The notes under the pieces are model-generated. The model made no database searches. It was not told where the DNA came from and saw only the letters and a program-made list of their open reading frames with translations. Positions 25,283-35,400 of a DNA stretch of 64,000 bases are shown here, piece after piece. Both the position numbers and the translations under genes were made by a program. This DNA comes from Stigonema ocellatum SAG 48.90 = DSM 106950. Its GTDB lineage: Bacteria; Cyanobacteriota; Cyanobacteriia; Cyanobacteriales; Nostocaceae. The stretch is taken from positions 6,425 to 70,424 of the forward strand of contig JADQBA010000032.1 in NCBI GenBank assembly GCA_016903675.1. The letters are read 5' to 3'. Every line of letters starts with the position of its first letter. Within the stretch, counting starts at the first letter, position 1.

Positions 25283-26626
25283 TTAGGCACTAAGCAAAGA
25301 AGCAGAGGTGCTTTCGACAGGCAACAAAGCGCGTTTGGGACCGTGGATGGGGTCTTCTACGATGATGGTTTGATCGCGGCTAGCGCCTAAAGAGACGATG
25401 GCGATGGGGACTTCCATCAATTCTGCCAAAAATTTGAGGTAATCTAGTGCTTGCCGTGGCAAGTCTTCTAGGGAGCGACAGTGAGTAGTTGACACGCCCC
25501 ATCCTGGGAGGGTTTTGTAGATGGGCTGACATAGAGTAAACCGACGGGCGTTGCGGGGAAAGTGTTCGCAGCGTTCTCCATCTATCTCATAAGCGACACA
25601 AACTTTGATTTCCTCAAGCTCGTCAAGAACATCTAGTTTGGTAATCGCCAGACAATCTATACCATTAATCCGGACGGCATAGCGACCGATAACCGCATCA
25701 AACCAGCCGCAACGACGTTGGCGTCCGGTGGTTGTGCCAATTTCTGCACCGCGATCGCATAAGAATTCTCCCAATTCCCCATGCATTTCGGTGGGAAACG
25801 GACCTTCCCCTACACGGGTGGTGTATGCTTTCGCTACTCCAATCACCCTGTCAATCATTGTCGGGCCTAGCCCTGTACCAACGCAAGCCCCCCCTGCTAC
25901 TGGGTTAGAGGAGGTGACATAGGGATAAGTTCCATGATCTAGGTCCAGGAGCGTGCCTTGTGCTCCTTCAAACAGAATATTACGTCGCCGCTGAATTGCA
26001 TCATATATTTTTACGGAGGTATCCACAACGTGAGGACGCAGCCGTTCTGCGTATCCCAGGTACTGGTCAATTACCTCTTTGGGATCTAACGGTGGCAAGT
26101 TGTAAAGTTTGGACAGAATGACGTTTTTATAATTAATCGTCCACTCTAGCTGCTCACGTAGCCCCTCTGGCTCCATTAGGTCTAATATCCTAATGCCAAT
26201 TCGCTCTGATTTATCAGCGTAGGTAGGACCAATACCTCGACCTGTGGTACCAATTTTATGGCTTCCCCTTCGCTCCTCTGATGCTTGGTCAATCAATCGA
26301 TGGTAAGGCATCGTGACATGAGCGGTTTCGGAAATTAGCAGGTTGCGAGTGGAAATACCAAGTTCCTCTAGTTGGTCGATTTCTGTGATCAAAACTTCTG
26401 GATCTATGACTGTTCCACAGCCGATAATACAATCGGTATTTGGATACAAAATACCAGAGGGAATCAAGTGCAGCTTGAAGGTCTGACCCTTAACTACAAT
26501 CGTGTGTCCAGCATTGACACCCCCTTGGTAACGTACAACAACATCTGCGGAGCGGCTGAGCAAATCTGTTATTTTACCTTTTCCTTCATCGCCCCATTGG
26601 GCGCCTATGACAATGACGTTAGCCAA
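25283..26626 (-). CDS. purA: Adenylosuccinate synthetase
   Basis: The protein has 447 residues, the normal length. The N-terminal GAQWGDEGKGKITDLL is the GTP-binding P-loop with catalytic Asp; NAGHT, GTTGRGIGPTYADK and ILFEGAQGTLLDLDHGTYP are family blocks, and the GDEGKGK lysine and RQRRCGWFDA site are intact. It joins IMP and aspartate to adenylosuccinate using GTP, the first committed step to AMP. It is divergent from an adenosine-deaminase-type gene. Confidence 0.97.
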   Translation of the reverse strand: MANVIVIGAQWGDEGKGKITDLLSRSADVVVRYQGGVNAGHTIVVKGQTFKLHLIPSGILYPNTDCIIGCGTVIDPEVLITEIDQLEELGISTRNLLISETAHVTMPYHRLIDQASEERRGSHKIGTTGRGIGPTYADKSERIGIRILDLMEPEGLREQLEWTINYKNVILSKLYNLPPLDPKEVIDQYLGYAERLRPHVVDTSVKIYDAIQRRRNILFEGAQGTLLDLDHGTYPYVTSSNPVAGGACVGTGLGPTMIDRVIGVAKAYTTRVGEGPFPTEMHGELGEFLCDRGAEIGTTTGRQRRCGWFDAVIGRYAVRINGIDCLAITKLDVLDELEEIKVCVAYEIDGERCEHFPRNARRFTLCQPIYKTLPGWGVSTTHCRSLEDLPRQALDYLKFLAELMEVPIAIVSLGASRDQTIIVEDPIHGPKRALLPVESTSASLLSA

Positions 26627-27173
26627 GCGTTTATTTTATAAGCTACAGTTTTCACAAACCATCACTTTATTGTAATAGGGATTTTTTGTCAAGCTTATTC
26701 AGCAAGATTATTTAGTTTAGAGTCCTTAAGTATGGTCTTTTTTAAGACTCCGTATGTTTTTCCCTATTGAGGATAGATGATTAATTTATATGAAGATTTA
26801 TCTTTTTTGGGAATTTAGCAATTACATGTATATAAAAAACAAAAATAGGGGAATTACTTACGCAAGAAAAAAATGCCTACTACCATCTCAATGTAAACAG
26901 TTGTGTGTGAAATTACTATTGTCGTTCAGTTATTAAAAAAAAGTTTTGATGTTAAAAATATTACCATGTTCAAATCAAAAGATAGCCAAAACACAAGACA
27001 TGGGAGTAAAAGCAATTTTTGCTCAAACCGTTGACAGCAAAGGATTTATTACACAGAAGGAAAGCTACCACAACTGGGAGTTCACAGAATCTTACAGAAT
27101 TTCTTGCTGGTATGGGTTGTTTTTTTATTTGTTACTGTTAATAATATTTAAAATTTATAGTAAAAAGACTACT
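26627..27173. promoter_or_regulatory. Divergent intergenic region between purA and the adenosine-deaminase-type gene
   Basis: This 547-bp gap is AT-rich and must contain promoters for both genes. A long open frame from 26946 runs into the downstream gene but its first 76 codons do not resemble the family, so I treat it as leader. I could not pick reliable -10/-35 boxes or a NtcA or PurR-type site. Confidence 0.4.
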
Positions 27174-28217
27174 ATGGCTTTATACGCTGAACTACATAGG
27201 CATTTGGGCGGTTCTGTTGTCCCCCGCGTTTTGTGGCGATACTTTGAGCGCCATTCCTCTGTTGAAATTTCGCGCTTTGCTGACTATCAAGAATTTGAAG
27301 AGTTTTACACGCGTCCGCGCAACACCTTAGATGAGTATCTGGAGTTGCACACCTTAGTGGAGAGTGTGCAAACTGTAGAGACTTTACCTTACTTTATCTA
27401 TCGCCTCCTCAGGGGTGCATACATTTTTGAAAATTTGGCTTATCTGGAACTGCGCTACACCCCATATTTGCGGACACCCGACTATCTGAGTCAGTCAGAA
27501 AGAATTGACAAAATGACGGAAATTGTGGAAGTTGTGGGCAGAGCAAGCAAGGTATCGGAATATCCAATAGTCACGAGCCAAATTCTCTGTATGCACACGC
27601 GTCTACCCTATGAGGTAAATAAGGCGATTGTTGATTTGGCAGCCCAAAGTAGGCATTATGTCTGTGCCATAGACGTGGCTGGGGGAGATAGCTACTACGC
27701 TGAACGTATGGATGAATGGATTGCACTGTATAAGTATGCGCGATCGCTTGGCATTAAAACCACAGGACACCTGTACGAAACCACAGCAGGCTGTTATCCC
27801 CAACTGTTACCATACTTGATGCGCATTGGTCACGGCATCCAAATTCCTCTGCTGTATCCAGAGTTACTTAAAGATGTCGCTAGGCGCGATCAGTGTTTGG
27901 AGGTTTGTCCCACAACCTACCTGAAAACAGGTACTTTGCAGGATATCCGTCAACTCAAGTTGGTGTTTGACCGTTGTTTTGAAGCAGGAGTAGACATCGC
28001 TATTTGTACTGATAACGCAGGGTTACACAATGTACGTCTGCCCTTTGAGTATGAAAATCTCTTGACCTACGACATCATTAACTTTGACCAGTTGCAAGCT
28101 TGTCAGGATGCCGCTTTCCGTCATGCTTTTGCTTGGCCCTATGGTCAACGTCCAGTTTCCCTGTTGAATGGGTTGCTGAACCCTGAACCGCCTAAGGTGT
28201 TGGCAATGAGGGACTAA
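27174..28217 (+). CDS. Adenosine deaminase-family protein
   Basis: The protein has 347 residues from the ATG at 27174; longer readings from 26946 lack family similarity. ELHRHLGGSV is the metal-binding HxH, with TGHLYETT (in place of the usual HAGE block), RIGHGI, CPTTYLKTG and ICTDNAGLHN following. The family hydrolytically removes the amino group of adenosine or related purines using Zn2+. The altered HAGE block, with H kept, means the exact substrate is open. The gene is divergent from purA, consistent with purine salvage. Confidence 0.8.
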   Translation: MALYAELHRHLGGSVVPRVLWRYFERHSSVEISRFADYQEFEEFYTRPRNTLDEYLELHTLVESVQTVETLPYFIYRLLRGAYIFENLAYLELRYTPYLRTPDYLSQSERIDKMTEIVEVVGRASKVSEYPIVTSQILCMHTRLPYEVNKAIVDLAAQSRHYVCAIDVAGGDSYYAERMDEWIALYKYARSLGIKTTGHLYETTAGCYPQLLPYLMRIGHGIQIPLLYPELLKDVARRDQCLEVCPTTYLKTGTLQDIRQLKLVFDRCFEAGVDIAICTDNAGLHNVRLPFEYENLLTYDIINFDQLQACQDAAFRHAFAWPYGQRPVSLLNGLLNPEPPKVLAMRD

Positions 28218-28512
28218 CACTTGGGTGTGGGGGTGTGGGGGTGTAGGGGTGTAGGGGGGAAGAGGGGGAGTGACTCGCTGCTTAAAAGTCAAAATTCGCT
28301 CAGTCAAAAATCAAAACCTTTGACTTTTGACTTTTGACTTTTGACTTTCCCTTTGGGGAGGTGGTGGTATTTTTTTCATTCATAGCGGGTGGCGATGCCT
28401 TAGGCATCGCCTCTTTGCGTCTACGCCGCCGTGGGTCGTGCGCCTGAAACACATTTTTCCCCTACACCCTCACACCCTTACACCCCTACACCCCTACTTC
28501 TGTTACGAACAT
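28218..28512. repeat. Mixed short tandem repeats
   Basis: Three types are seen: gggtgtg/gggtgta runs (28223-28259), ttttgac runs (about 28285-28345), and inverse cacccct/acaccct runs (about 28459-28497). No gene is supported in this gap. Confidence 0.8.
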
Positions 28513-30021
28513 ATGCTGACTGAAAAATCCTTACTCACACAGGAAACCAACCCCTCTCATCAAAACGTATTGATTGTCGGTGGAGGACCAGCAGGGCTTG
28601 CTACTGCATTAATGCTGGCAAAACGTGGTTGGACAAATATTACAGTTTTGGAAGGACGCCCCACGGCTGATTACTATGAACCTGACAAGTCATTCAACTA
28701 TTTAATTGATGGTCGAGGTCAAAAATTCACCGACTTCCTTGGGCTTACTCACGAACTCTCACAAATCAGCGTTCCTAATACGGAATTTTACTTGACGCGG
28801 ATTAAACCCAATGGAAGCCGCAAAACATTGAAATTGCCTATAGTAGATCCAAGCCGGAAAACCGCTTACTGGTTACCACGCAGAGAATTTATCCTTTTGC
28901 TATACCAGGAAATTCAACGGAATTGGCAAAACTCCATCACTGTGCTGTTCAATACAAAGTGTGTCCAAATCATTTCCATCCCTGATAGAGATTCACAAAA
29001 GCTTGAAATTGTTGCCCACACAGAGAACGACAGTATTCTCAGATTTGAACCTTGTCTTCTGATTGGTTGTGATGGTCTTCAGTCCATTGTCCGAAACACC
29101 CTCAAAGAATGGGACAAATCTGGTTCAAACAGGTTTGAGATGAAGTATTTCCCCTCACCAAGTTCAGGGCTGAGATATAAAGTGTTAAGGCTACAACCAA
29201 AGTTCCCTCTCGATCATAGTGGTCAGGAACATGCCGTGAGCAATATGGCATACGCTATCCGTGGGGCTTTCCGAAACCGCAAGCGATCTGTATCTCTTGG
29301 TTTACTACCCCTCAAAAACCCAGATGCATTCCGTACTGCAAATATTATTACACGACCAGACAATGAGGTATGGGAGTTGAAAAACAGTGAGGCGGTATAC
29401 AACTTTTTTGAGAAAGCCTTCCCACAATTGCCTATACGTCAAATAGTCTCGCCTGAAGAAGCTGATCAATTTGCGAAAAGCGAAGGCGGTTACTTCCCCA
29501 CACCTCAATACTGTTCTGGATTGCACTGGTTGTTGAAACACAAGCAAGCAGGCGATAGCGACCAGTGTTCTGCTGGGGTAGTACTCTTAGGGGATGCTAT
29601 CCATAGCTTTCCTCCAGATATCGGACAAGGTGTAAATTCAGCATTGGAGGATGTGTGTATCCTTAATGAGGCACTCTCTAAAAGTGATGATGATCTCTCT
29701 CAAGCGCTACCTCTATACGAATCCTTACGGTTCCCTGATGTAAAAGCCTTGATACCTCTGGCCCAATTTGCTTACCCGTGGCAGTATAATCAAGCACCTC
29801 TTCGCGGACGCCTGTGGAATGTCAACTTTTTTCTCAGACTGTTACTCAGCCGGATACTGCCCAACATATTTAGTCCTCCTGCCTTCTTTCTCATCCAAAA
29901 ACATCAACTTTCCTACAACCAAATCTTGACTATGGTTCAACGTACCAGTCAAATATTATATATTATACTACTCAGTAGTATAACCATTTGTAGCTTTCTG
30001 ACCATCAGAATGATGAATTAG
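28513..30021 (+). CDS. FAD-dependent monooxygenase (kynurenine 3-monooxygenase-like)
   Basis: The protein has 502 residues from the ATG at 28513, since earlier codons are repeat DNA. VLIVGGGPAGLATALMLAKRG is the FAD-binding Rossmann motif, IGCDGLQSIVR the DG motif, and LLGDAIHSFPPDIGQGVNSALED the GD motif of class A flavoprotein hydroxylases. A C-terminal hydrophobic segment (about 475-497) could anchor it in a membrane, as in kynurenine 3-monooxygenase. Substrate is not determined. Confidence 0.87.
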   Translation: MLTEKSLLTQETNPSHQNVLIVGGGPAGLATALMLAKRGWTNITVLEGRPTADYYEPDKSFNYLIDGRGQKFTDFLGLTHELSQISVPNTEFYLTRIKPNGSRKTLKLPIVDPSRKTAYWLPRREFILLLYQEIQRNWQNSITVLFNTKCVQIISIPDRDSQKLEIVAHTENDSILRFEPCLLIGCDGLQSIVRNTLKEWDKSGSNRFEMKYFPSPSSGLRYKVLRLQPKFPLDHSGQEHAVSNMAYAIRGAFRNRKRSVSLGLLPLKNPDAFRTANIITRPDNEVWELKNSEAVYNFFEKAFPQLPIRQIVSPEEADQFAKSEGGYFPTPQYCSGLHWLLKHKQAGDSDQCSAGVVLLGDAIHSFPPDIGQGVNSALEDVCILNEALSKSDDDLSQALPLYESLRFPDVKALIPLAQFAYPWQYNQAPLRGRLWNVNFFLRLLLSRILPNIFSPPAFFLIQKHQLSYNQILTMVQRTSQILYIILLSSITICSFLTIRMMN

Positions 30022-30071
30022 GAAAAAAATTACCTTCATAATTCATCATTCATAATTCATAATTTATTGAT

Positions 30072-31778
30072 ATGGTTTCTACTATTCAAGCTTTACCGAC
30101 AGAAGTTGTACATCTGATTACAGCAGGAGAGGTGATTGACTCTTTAGCTTCTGTGGTGCGGGAATTAGTAGAAAATTCCCTGGATGCAGGTGCAACACGG
30201 ATTGTAGTTTGTCTATGGCCTGAGCAATGGCGGGTGCGCGTGGCAGATAATGGTTGTGGAATGACCTTGGATGATTTGCAGCGAGCAGCAACTGCCCATA
30301 GTACTAGTAAAATTCGTAGTTGTGCGGATTTATGGAAAATTACTAGTTTGGGGTTTCGTGGTGAAGCGTTGCACAGTTTGACGACTTTGGCAGATTTGGA
30401 AATTTTGAGTCGTCCATCGGCGGGGGAGTTAGGTTGGCAGGTTGTCTATGGCTATGGAGGGGAAGCGGTAAAGGTAGAAGCGACAGCGATCGCCCCCGGT
30501 ACAGTGGTGACGGTTTCCAATCTATTTGGTAATTGGATGGCACGTCGTCTTGGGTTGCCCACAGTAGCACAGCAAATGAAGGCGGTGCAAGGAACAATTC
30601 AACAAATTGCTCTGTGTCATCCTCATGTGACTTGGCAAGTTTGGCAAAATGATCGTGAATGGTTCACCCTCAGTCCTGCTGCTACCATCGCACAACTGTT
30701 GCCTCAGATTATACATCAAGTACGACTTTGTGACTTGCAAGAGTTAAAAATAGAAATACCCAACTCCCAGCAAGACTCCCTCTCTTTGGTCATGGGATTG
30801 CCCGATCGCTGTCATCGCCATCGTCCAGACTGGGTGCGGGTAGCGATGAACAGAAGAATGGTCAAGTCGCCGGAACTGGAACATACTATCTTGTCAGCAT
30901 TTCACAGAACATTACCACGCGATCGCTATCCAGTGTGTTTTCTGCATCTGTGTATCTCTCCTGACCAAATTAACTGGAACCGCCATCCAGCAAAAGCAGA
31001 AATCTATCTCAACGAACTCAGTTACTGGCAAGAACAAGTTACCCAAGCCATAGACCAAGCACTTCGCATCAATTCTACCACCCTCACCGAAGCTATCCAC
31101 ACAACCCGAGTTGGTAAATTACTCAAAGCCGCAGAAGAAAAAGGCGGCTACCACCTTAACCGTTCCATCCCGGATGGGGTTAAAACCCCAGGCTATCCCC
31201 ACTCCCCACTCCCCCACTCCCCCACTCCCCCACTCCCCCACTCTCTCAAAGCTGTCGGTCAAGTCAATAACACCTATATTGCGGCGGAACATCCAGGTGG
31301 AATGTGGTTGGTAGAACAGCACATTGCTCATGAACGAGTTTTGTATGAGCAATTGTGCGACAATTGGCAAATTATTCCTATCGAACCTCCAGTCATTCTT
31401 TATCAATTGTCTCCGGCTCAAGTTTCCCAACTGCAACACATTGGTTTGGATATTGAACCCTTTGGCGAGCAACTTTGGGCAATTCGCAGCGCACCTGCAC
31501 TTTTAAAAGCAAGAGACGACTGTGCAGATGCTATTTTAGAACTCAGTTGGGGAGGCGATTTACAAGTAGCTCAAGTAGCCGTCGCTTGTCGCAGTGCCAT
31601 TCGCAATGGTACATCCCTTAGCGTACAAGAAATGCAAACATTATTAGACCAATGGCAACGCACTCGCAATCCCCGCACTTGTCCTCACGGACGTCCTATT
31701 TATCTATCTTTGGAGGAGTCTGCTTTAGCCCGTTTTTTCCAGCGTCATTGGGTTATTGGTAAAAGTCATGGTATTTAG
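30072..31778 (+). CDS. mutL: DNA mismatch repair protein MutL
   Basis: The protein has 568 residues. The N-terminal GHKL ATPase has VVRELVENSLDAGATRI, DNGCGM, TSKI and GFRGEALHSL in order; the transducer domain carries the VNRR-like MNRRMVKSPE and NWNRHPAK motifs. The C-terminal dimerisation domain begins AVGQVNNTYI and has the RNP(R)TCPHGRP end. The linker (about 368-390) is an in-frame short-repeat insertion. No endonuclease DQHA(X)2E motif of the usual type is seen. A repeat-rich 50-bp gap separates it from the monooxygenase. Confidence 0.93.
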   Translation: MVSTIQALPTEVVHLITAGEVIDSLASVVRELVENSLDAGATRIVVCLWPEQWRVRVADNGCGMTLDDLQRAATAHSTSKIRSCADLWKITSLGFRGEALHSLTTLADLEILSRPSAGELGWQVVYGYGGEAVKVEATAIAPGTVVTVSNLFGNWMARRLGLPTVAQQMKAVQGTIQQIALCHPHVTWQVWQNDREWFTLSPAATIAQLLPQIIHQVRLCDLQELKIEIPNSQQDSLSLVMGLPDRCHRHRPDWVRVAMNRRMVKSPELEHTILSAFHRTLPRDRYPVCFLHLCISPDQINWNRHPAKAEIYLNELSYWQEQVTQAIDQALRINSTTLTEAIHTTRVGKLLKAAEEKGGYHLNRSIPDGVKTPGYPHSPLPHSPTPPLPHSLKAVGQVNNTYIAAEHPGGMWLVEQHIAHERVLYEQLCDNWQIIPIEPPVILYQLSPAQVSQLQHIGLDIEPFGEQLWAIRSAPALLKARDDCADAILELSWGGDLQVAQVAVACRSAIRNGTSLSVQEMQTLLDQWQRTRNPRTCPHGRPIYLSLEESALARFFQRHWVIGKSHGI

Positions 31779-31937
31779 GAGTTAGGAGTTCGTTCGTAGT
31801 AGCGCTGTCAACGCCTGCATTTCCTTCGTAGTAGACCTGTCTTCTCCCAAGGAGATAAGCGCAAGGGACGCGAAAAGTCACGCATTCACGCATTCAAAAG
31901 TGAAAAAAGGGACAACGTCGCTTCTCCCAAGGGGCTG

Positions 31938-32286
31938 ACCCTCACCCTAACCCTCTCCCAAAGAGGGAGAGGGAACAGAATTTAGCTCCCCTCTCCCTCT
32001 TTGGGCTATCCATTACCCGGATCTTTCTTAACATTTATCATAGCGATCGCTCATGACTAATCCAACCCTGATTCGACCGTTGTTCATTCTCAATAAAAAC
32101 GCATTTTTAGCGAGAAGATTAAGAGGCGATTTGTCAAGTATGCCTGAACCCTTATCACTCGCGATGCTTGTAAAACAAGGATTTTAGGATTGTAAAGAAA
32201 GATGTGGGTAATGGATAGCTCTTTGGGAGAGGGAACAGAATTTAGCTCCCCTCTCCCTCTTTGGGAGAGGGGTTGGGGGTGAGGGC
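31938..32286. mobile_element. MITE-like element, family D, with about 85-bp inverted arms
   Basis: The left arm begins ccctcaccctaaccctctcc and ends ccattacccggatctttct; the right arm is its inverse (about 32187-32286), starting aagaaagatgtgggtaatgg. Both arms contain the gagggaacagaatttagct block. The interior (about 32032-32186) has no gene. The flanking stretches 31779-31937 and 32287-32463 hold other short repeats (gtagtagcgctgtcaacgcc and similar). Confidence 0.55.
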
Positions 32287-32463
32287 ACACGAAAATCATT
32301 ACTAAATTTAGCAACGCTAAAAAAGGACGATTTAGCCGGCGCTAAAGCGCTACTACCAACAAAGAGAGATTTGGAGGGGGAATATATGGGCGCACATTTT
32401 CCCATTATAAAAAAAGCATAACCTAAAAAACACCAGAAGTCAAGATAATTCAGAATTCATAAT

Positions 32464-35400
32464 TCAGAATTCATAATTTTGGTATGGGGATGCAAGGAAA
32501 CCGCTCCTAATAAAGTATGAGAAGTAAGTTTCAAGCAATTTATCATCCATCGGTGGACAAACAATTGAAGTACCTGCCAGTCCATCCAGCGTATTTTTGC
32601 AATCAAACTCAGGTGTATTTTGATACAACTCAGCTATGCTAAGAGAATCTTGATAGACTTGTTCAGCCAGCATGGGAACAAGAGGATAAAGAGCATTATC
32701 TTGGGATTGTTGGGTTTGCTTGATTAATTCATTTTTCCATTGGGTATAAGGTACCTTTTTAAGTTCATATCCAAAGGAAGATATCAATTCAAAAAAATTG
32801 ATAAAGTCGATATTTTGACTGGGTGGAGGCACTAAATGAAAGGCTTTTCCTAAAGATTTTTTCTGGTTAGATAAATGTACAATAGCCTTGGTTACAAAAT
32901 CTACAGAAACCAATTCCTGTTTCTGAGCTACTAAATTTGGATAACTGCCCAGTTGGATACAGCCCTTAATCATTCTGGACACATAATCAGCGGTATTGCC
33001 AATACCTGTTCTCGTATCTCCCATGACTAATCCGAGCCTGTAGATGCTGACTGGTAGTTTCCTAGACTTAGCAATATGTACAATTTTTTCAGCGACCCAT
33101 TTACTCTGAGTATAGCCGATATCCATACAAAGGTAGTCTTCAGCAATATCGATGTCGTCTTCTTCCTTGATGACTTCAATCCCAGTAAAGTAACTGATTG
33201 GTCCGTAAATACCGCCTGTTGAAATGTAGTGGACTGGCTTGACTTTGCCCATACACGCTAGTCTGAGAACTTCCTGAGTGCCACCCACATTAGCAGCCTT
33301 GATGGTAGAGTAGGGTTTCGCAAAGTTCACTTGCGCCCCATTGTGATAGATAGTATCAATCTGAAGAGCTAATCTTTCAAATTGTTCAGCAGAAAGTCCT
33401 AGAAGAGGTTGCTCCAAGTCTCCAATGGTTGGAATAATTTTTGAGCTTTGGTTGGGATTCCACAGCAAATATTGTTCAAGGGTTTTTTGCAGCCGTTTTG
33501 CACCTTCATTTTCGTTAGGAGAACGGACAAGACAGTAAATTTTCGCCTGAGTTTGCTCAAGAAGTTCATGGAGCAAAAATGCTCCCACGAAACCTGTGGC
33601 TCCCGTCAGAAAAATATGACGCGGTTCGTTAAGATCATCAATAGGGGTGCCTTGAGGAAAGATTTCGGGTGGGAGAACGGCCTCTGCCTTAAAGTCAATA
33701 ACGCTAGTTATGGCGGAAATTCCCTCTTGATGCAATGTTTGAATACTCTGAGCTAGTCCTTCCACAGTCGGCTTCTCAAACAGGCATCTCACCGGCAGTT
33801 CTACTGAGAAAGTTTCTCTGATATAAGCAATTAACTGAGCTGCCTTGAGGGAATTTCCACCAAGCTCAAAGAAATTCTCGTTAATTCCAATGTTTTCAAT
33901 GCCGAGAACTTTCATCCATTGGGTGACTATTTGTTTTTCCACCAGAGTCCGATACGCCACAAAATCCTCTTCTAGTTGGGTTCTGGTGCTTTTCGGTGCT
34001 GGAAGTGCACTACGATCCAGCTTGCCGTTAGGGGTCATTGGTAGTGCGTCTAGCAGTACGAACGCGGAGAGCACCATATAGTCGGGCAGTTTTTCCTGTA
34101 GAAAACGCCGCATCTCTGGAATGAGGTTCTGGGCTAACTGAGGTTCCGAATCTGCTGCGGCGTCTGGTGTTCTTTTGTATTGTGGATTCTGAACTACATA
34201 GGCTACCAACTGCTTCTGACCTGGTATGTCTTCCCGGTCTGCGATCGCAGCCATATGCACGGCGGGGTGTTGGCGAAGTACCACCTCAATTTCGTTCAAT
34301 TCAATACGAAAGCCGCGAAGCTTTACCTGCTGGTCAATGCGACCGAGAAACTCAATGTTGCCATCGCTCAGGTAGCGAGCTAAGTCGCCAGTTTTATAGA
34401 GTCGCTCGCCTGGTTTGTTACTAAAGTGGTTGGGAATGAACCGCTCAGAAGTGAGATTGGGTTGGTTTAGATAGTCTCTTGCTAAACCAGCCCCACTAAC
34501 ATAGATTTCTCCTGAAACACCGATGGGTACAAGCTGTAAATGCTGATCCAGTATATAAACTTGAGTGTTGGCAATCGGACGACCAATCGCAGGTACTACA
34601 TTGGCGAGACAGCGCGAACCAGTACTGTGGTCGGGGAGTCTCCCCAAGGGTTGTGACTGCCTTCCCGTTGTGGGGACTGCCGTTTGATTCTTAACAGGAA
34701 CAACACCGGAAGTTGTCACAACAGTATTCTCTGTTGGCCCATAATTATTCACAACTTGGAAAAGATGAGATGCCGAAGGATACTGAAGAAGTTTGTCTCC
34801 ACCTGTAAGTAAAATTCGTAAAGCTGCATTGTTAGGCCACTCCAATAACAAAACTTGGTCGGCTATTGGTGTTGGCAGAAAGCTAATTGTTATCGCTGTT
34901 GATACTAACCAATTTCGCAGTTGCTCAGGCAAGCGCAGAGTTTCAGCAGTATTGATGTGGATGCTAGCTCCAGCGGTAAGATAAGGCCAAATCTCCCACA
35001 CACAAGCATCAAACGCCACTCCTGCAATTTGTGTTGCCCGATCAAGCGGTGAAACTGCAAACGTTCGTTGATGCCAGTAAGTAAGATTTAACAATCCTCT
35101 GTGTTCAATCCGAACCCCTTTAGGTCTTCCAGTTGAGCCAGAGGTGTAGATGACATATGCAAGATTGTTGGCTGTCAAGTCGATGTTCGGATTATCTTCG
35201 TTTTCTTGAGCAAGAAATTCCCAATTGTTGTCCAAACAAATTATTTGTGATTTATGAGATGGGAAACGTTCGACCCACTGCTCCTGAGTCAGTAAAACCA
35301 GAACGTTAGCATCTTCTAACATGAAAGCTAAGCGCTCTTTTGGATAAGCAGGATCTAGAGGCACGTAAGCCCCGCCAGCTTTCAAAATGCCCAAAATCCC

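Noticed and set aside
26946..27173. 76-residue N-terminal extension of the adenosine-deaminase-type protein
   Set aside because: It lacks family similarity, and the normal N-terminus begins at 27174; the open frame is a chance extension through AT-rich leader.
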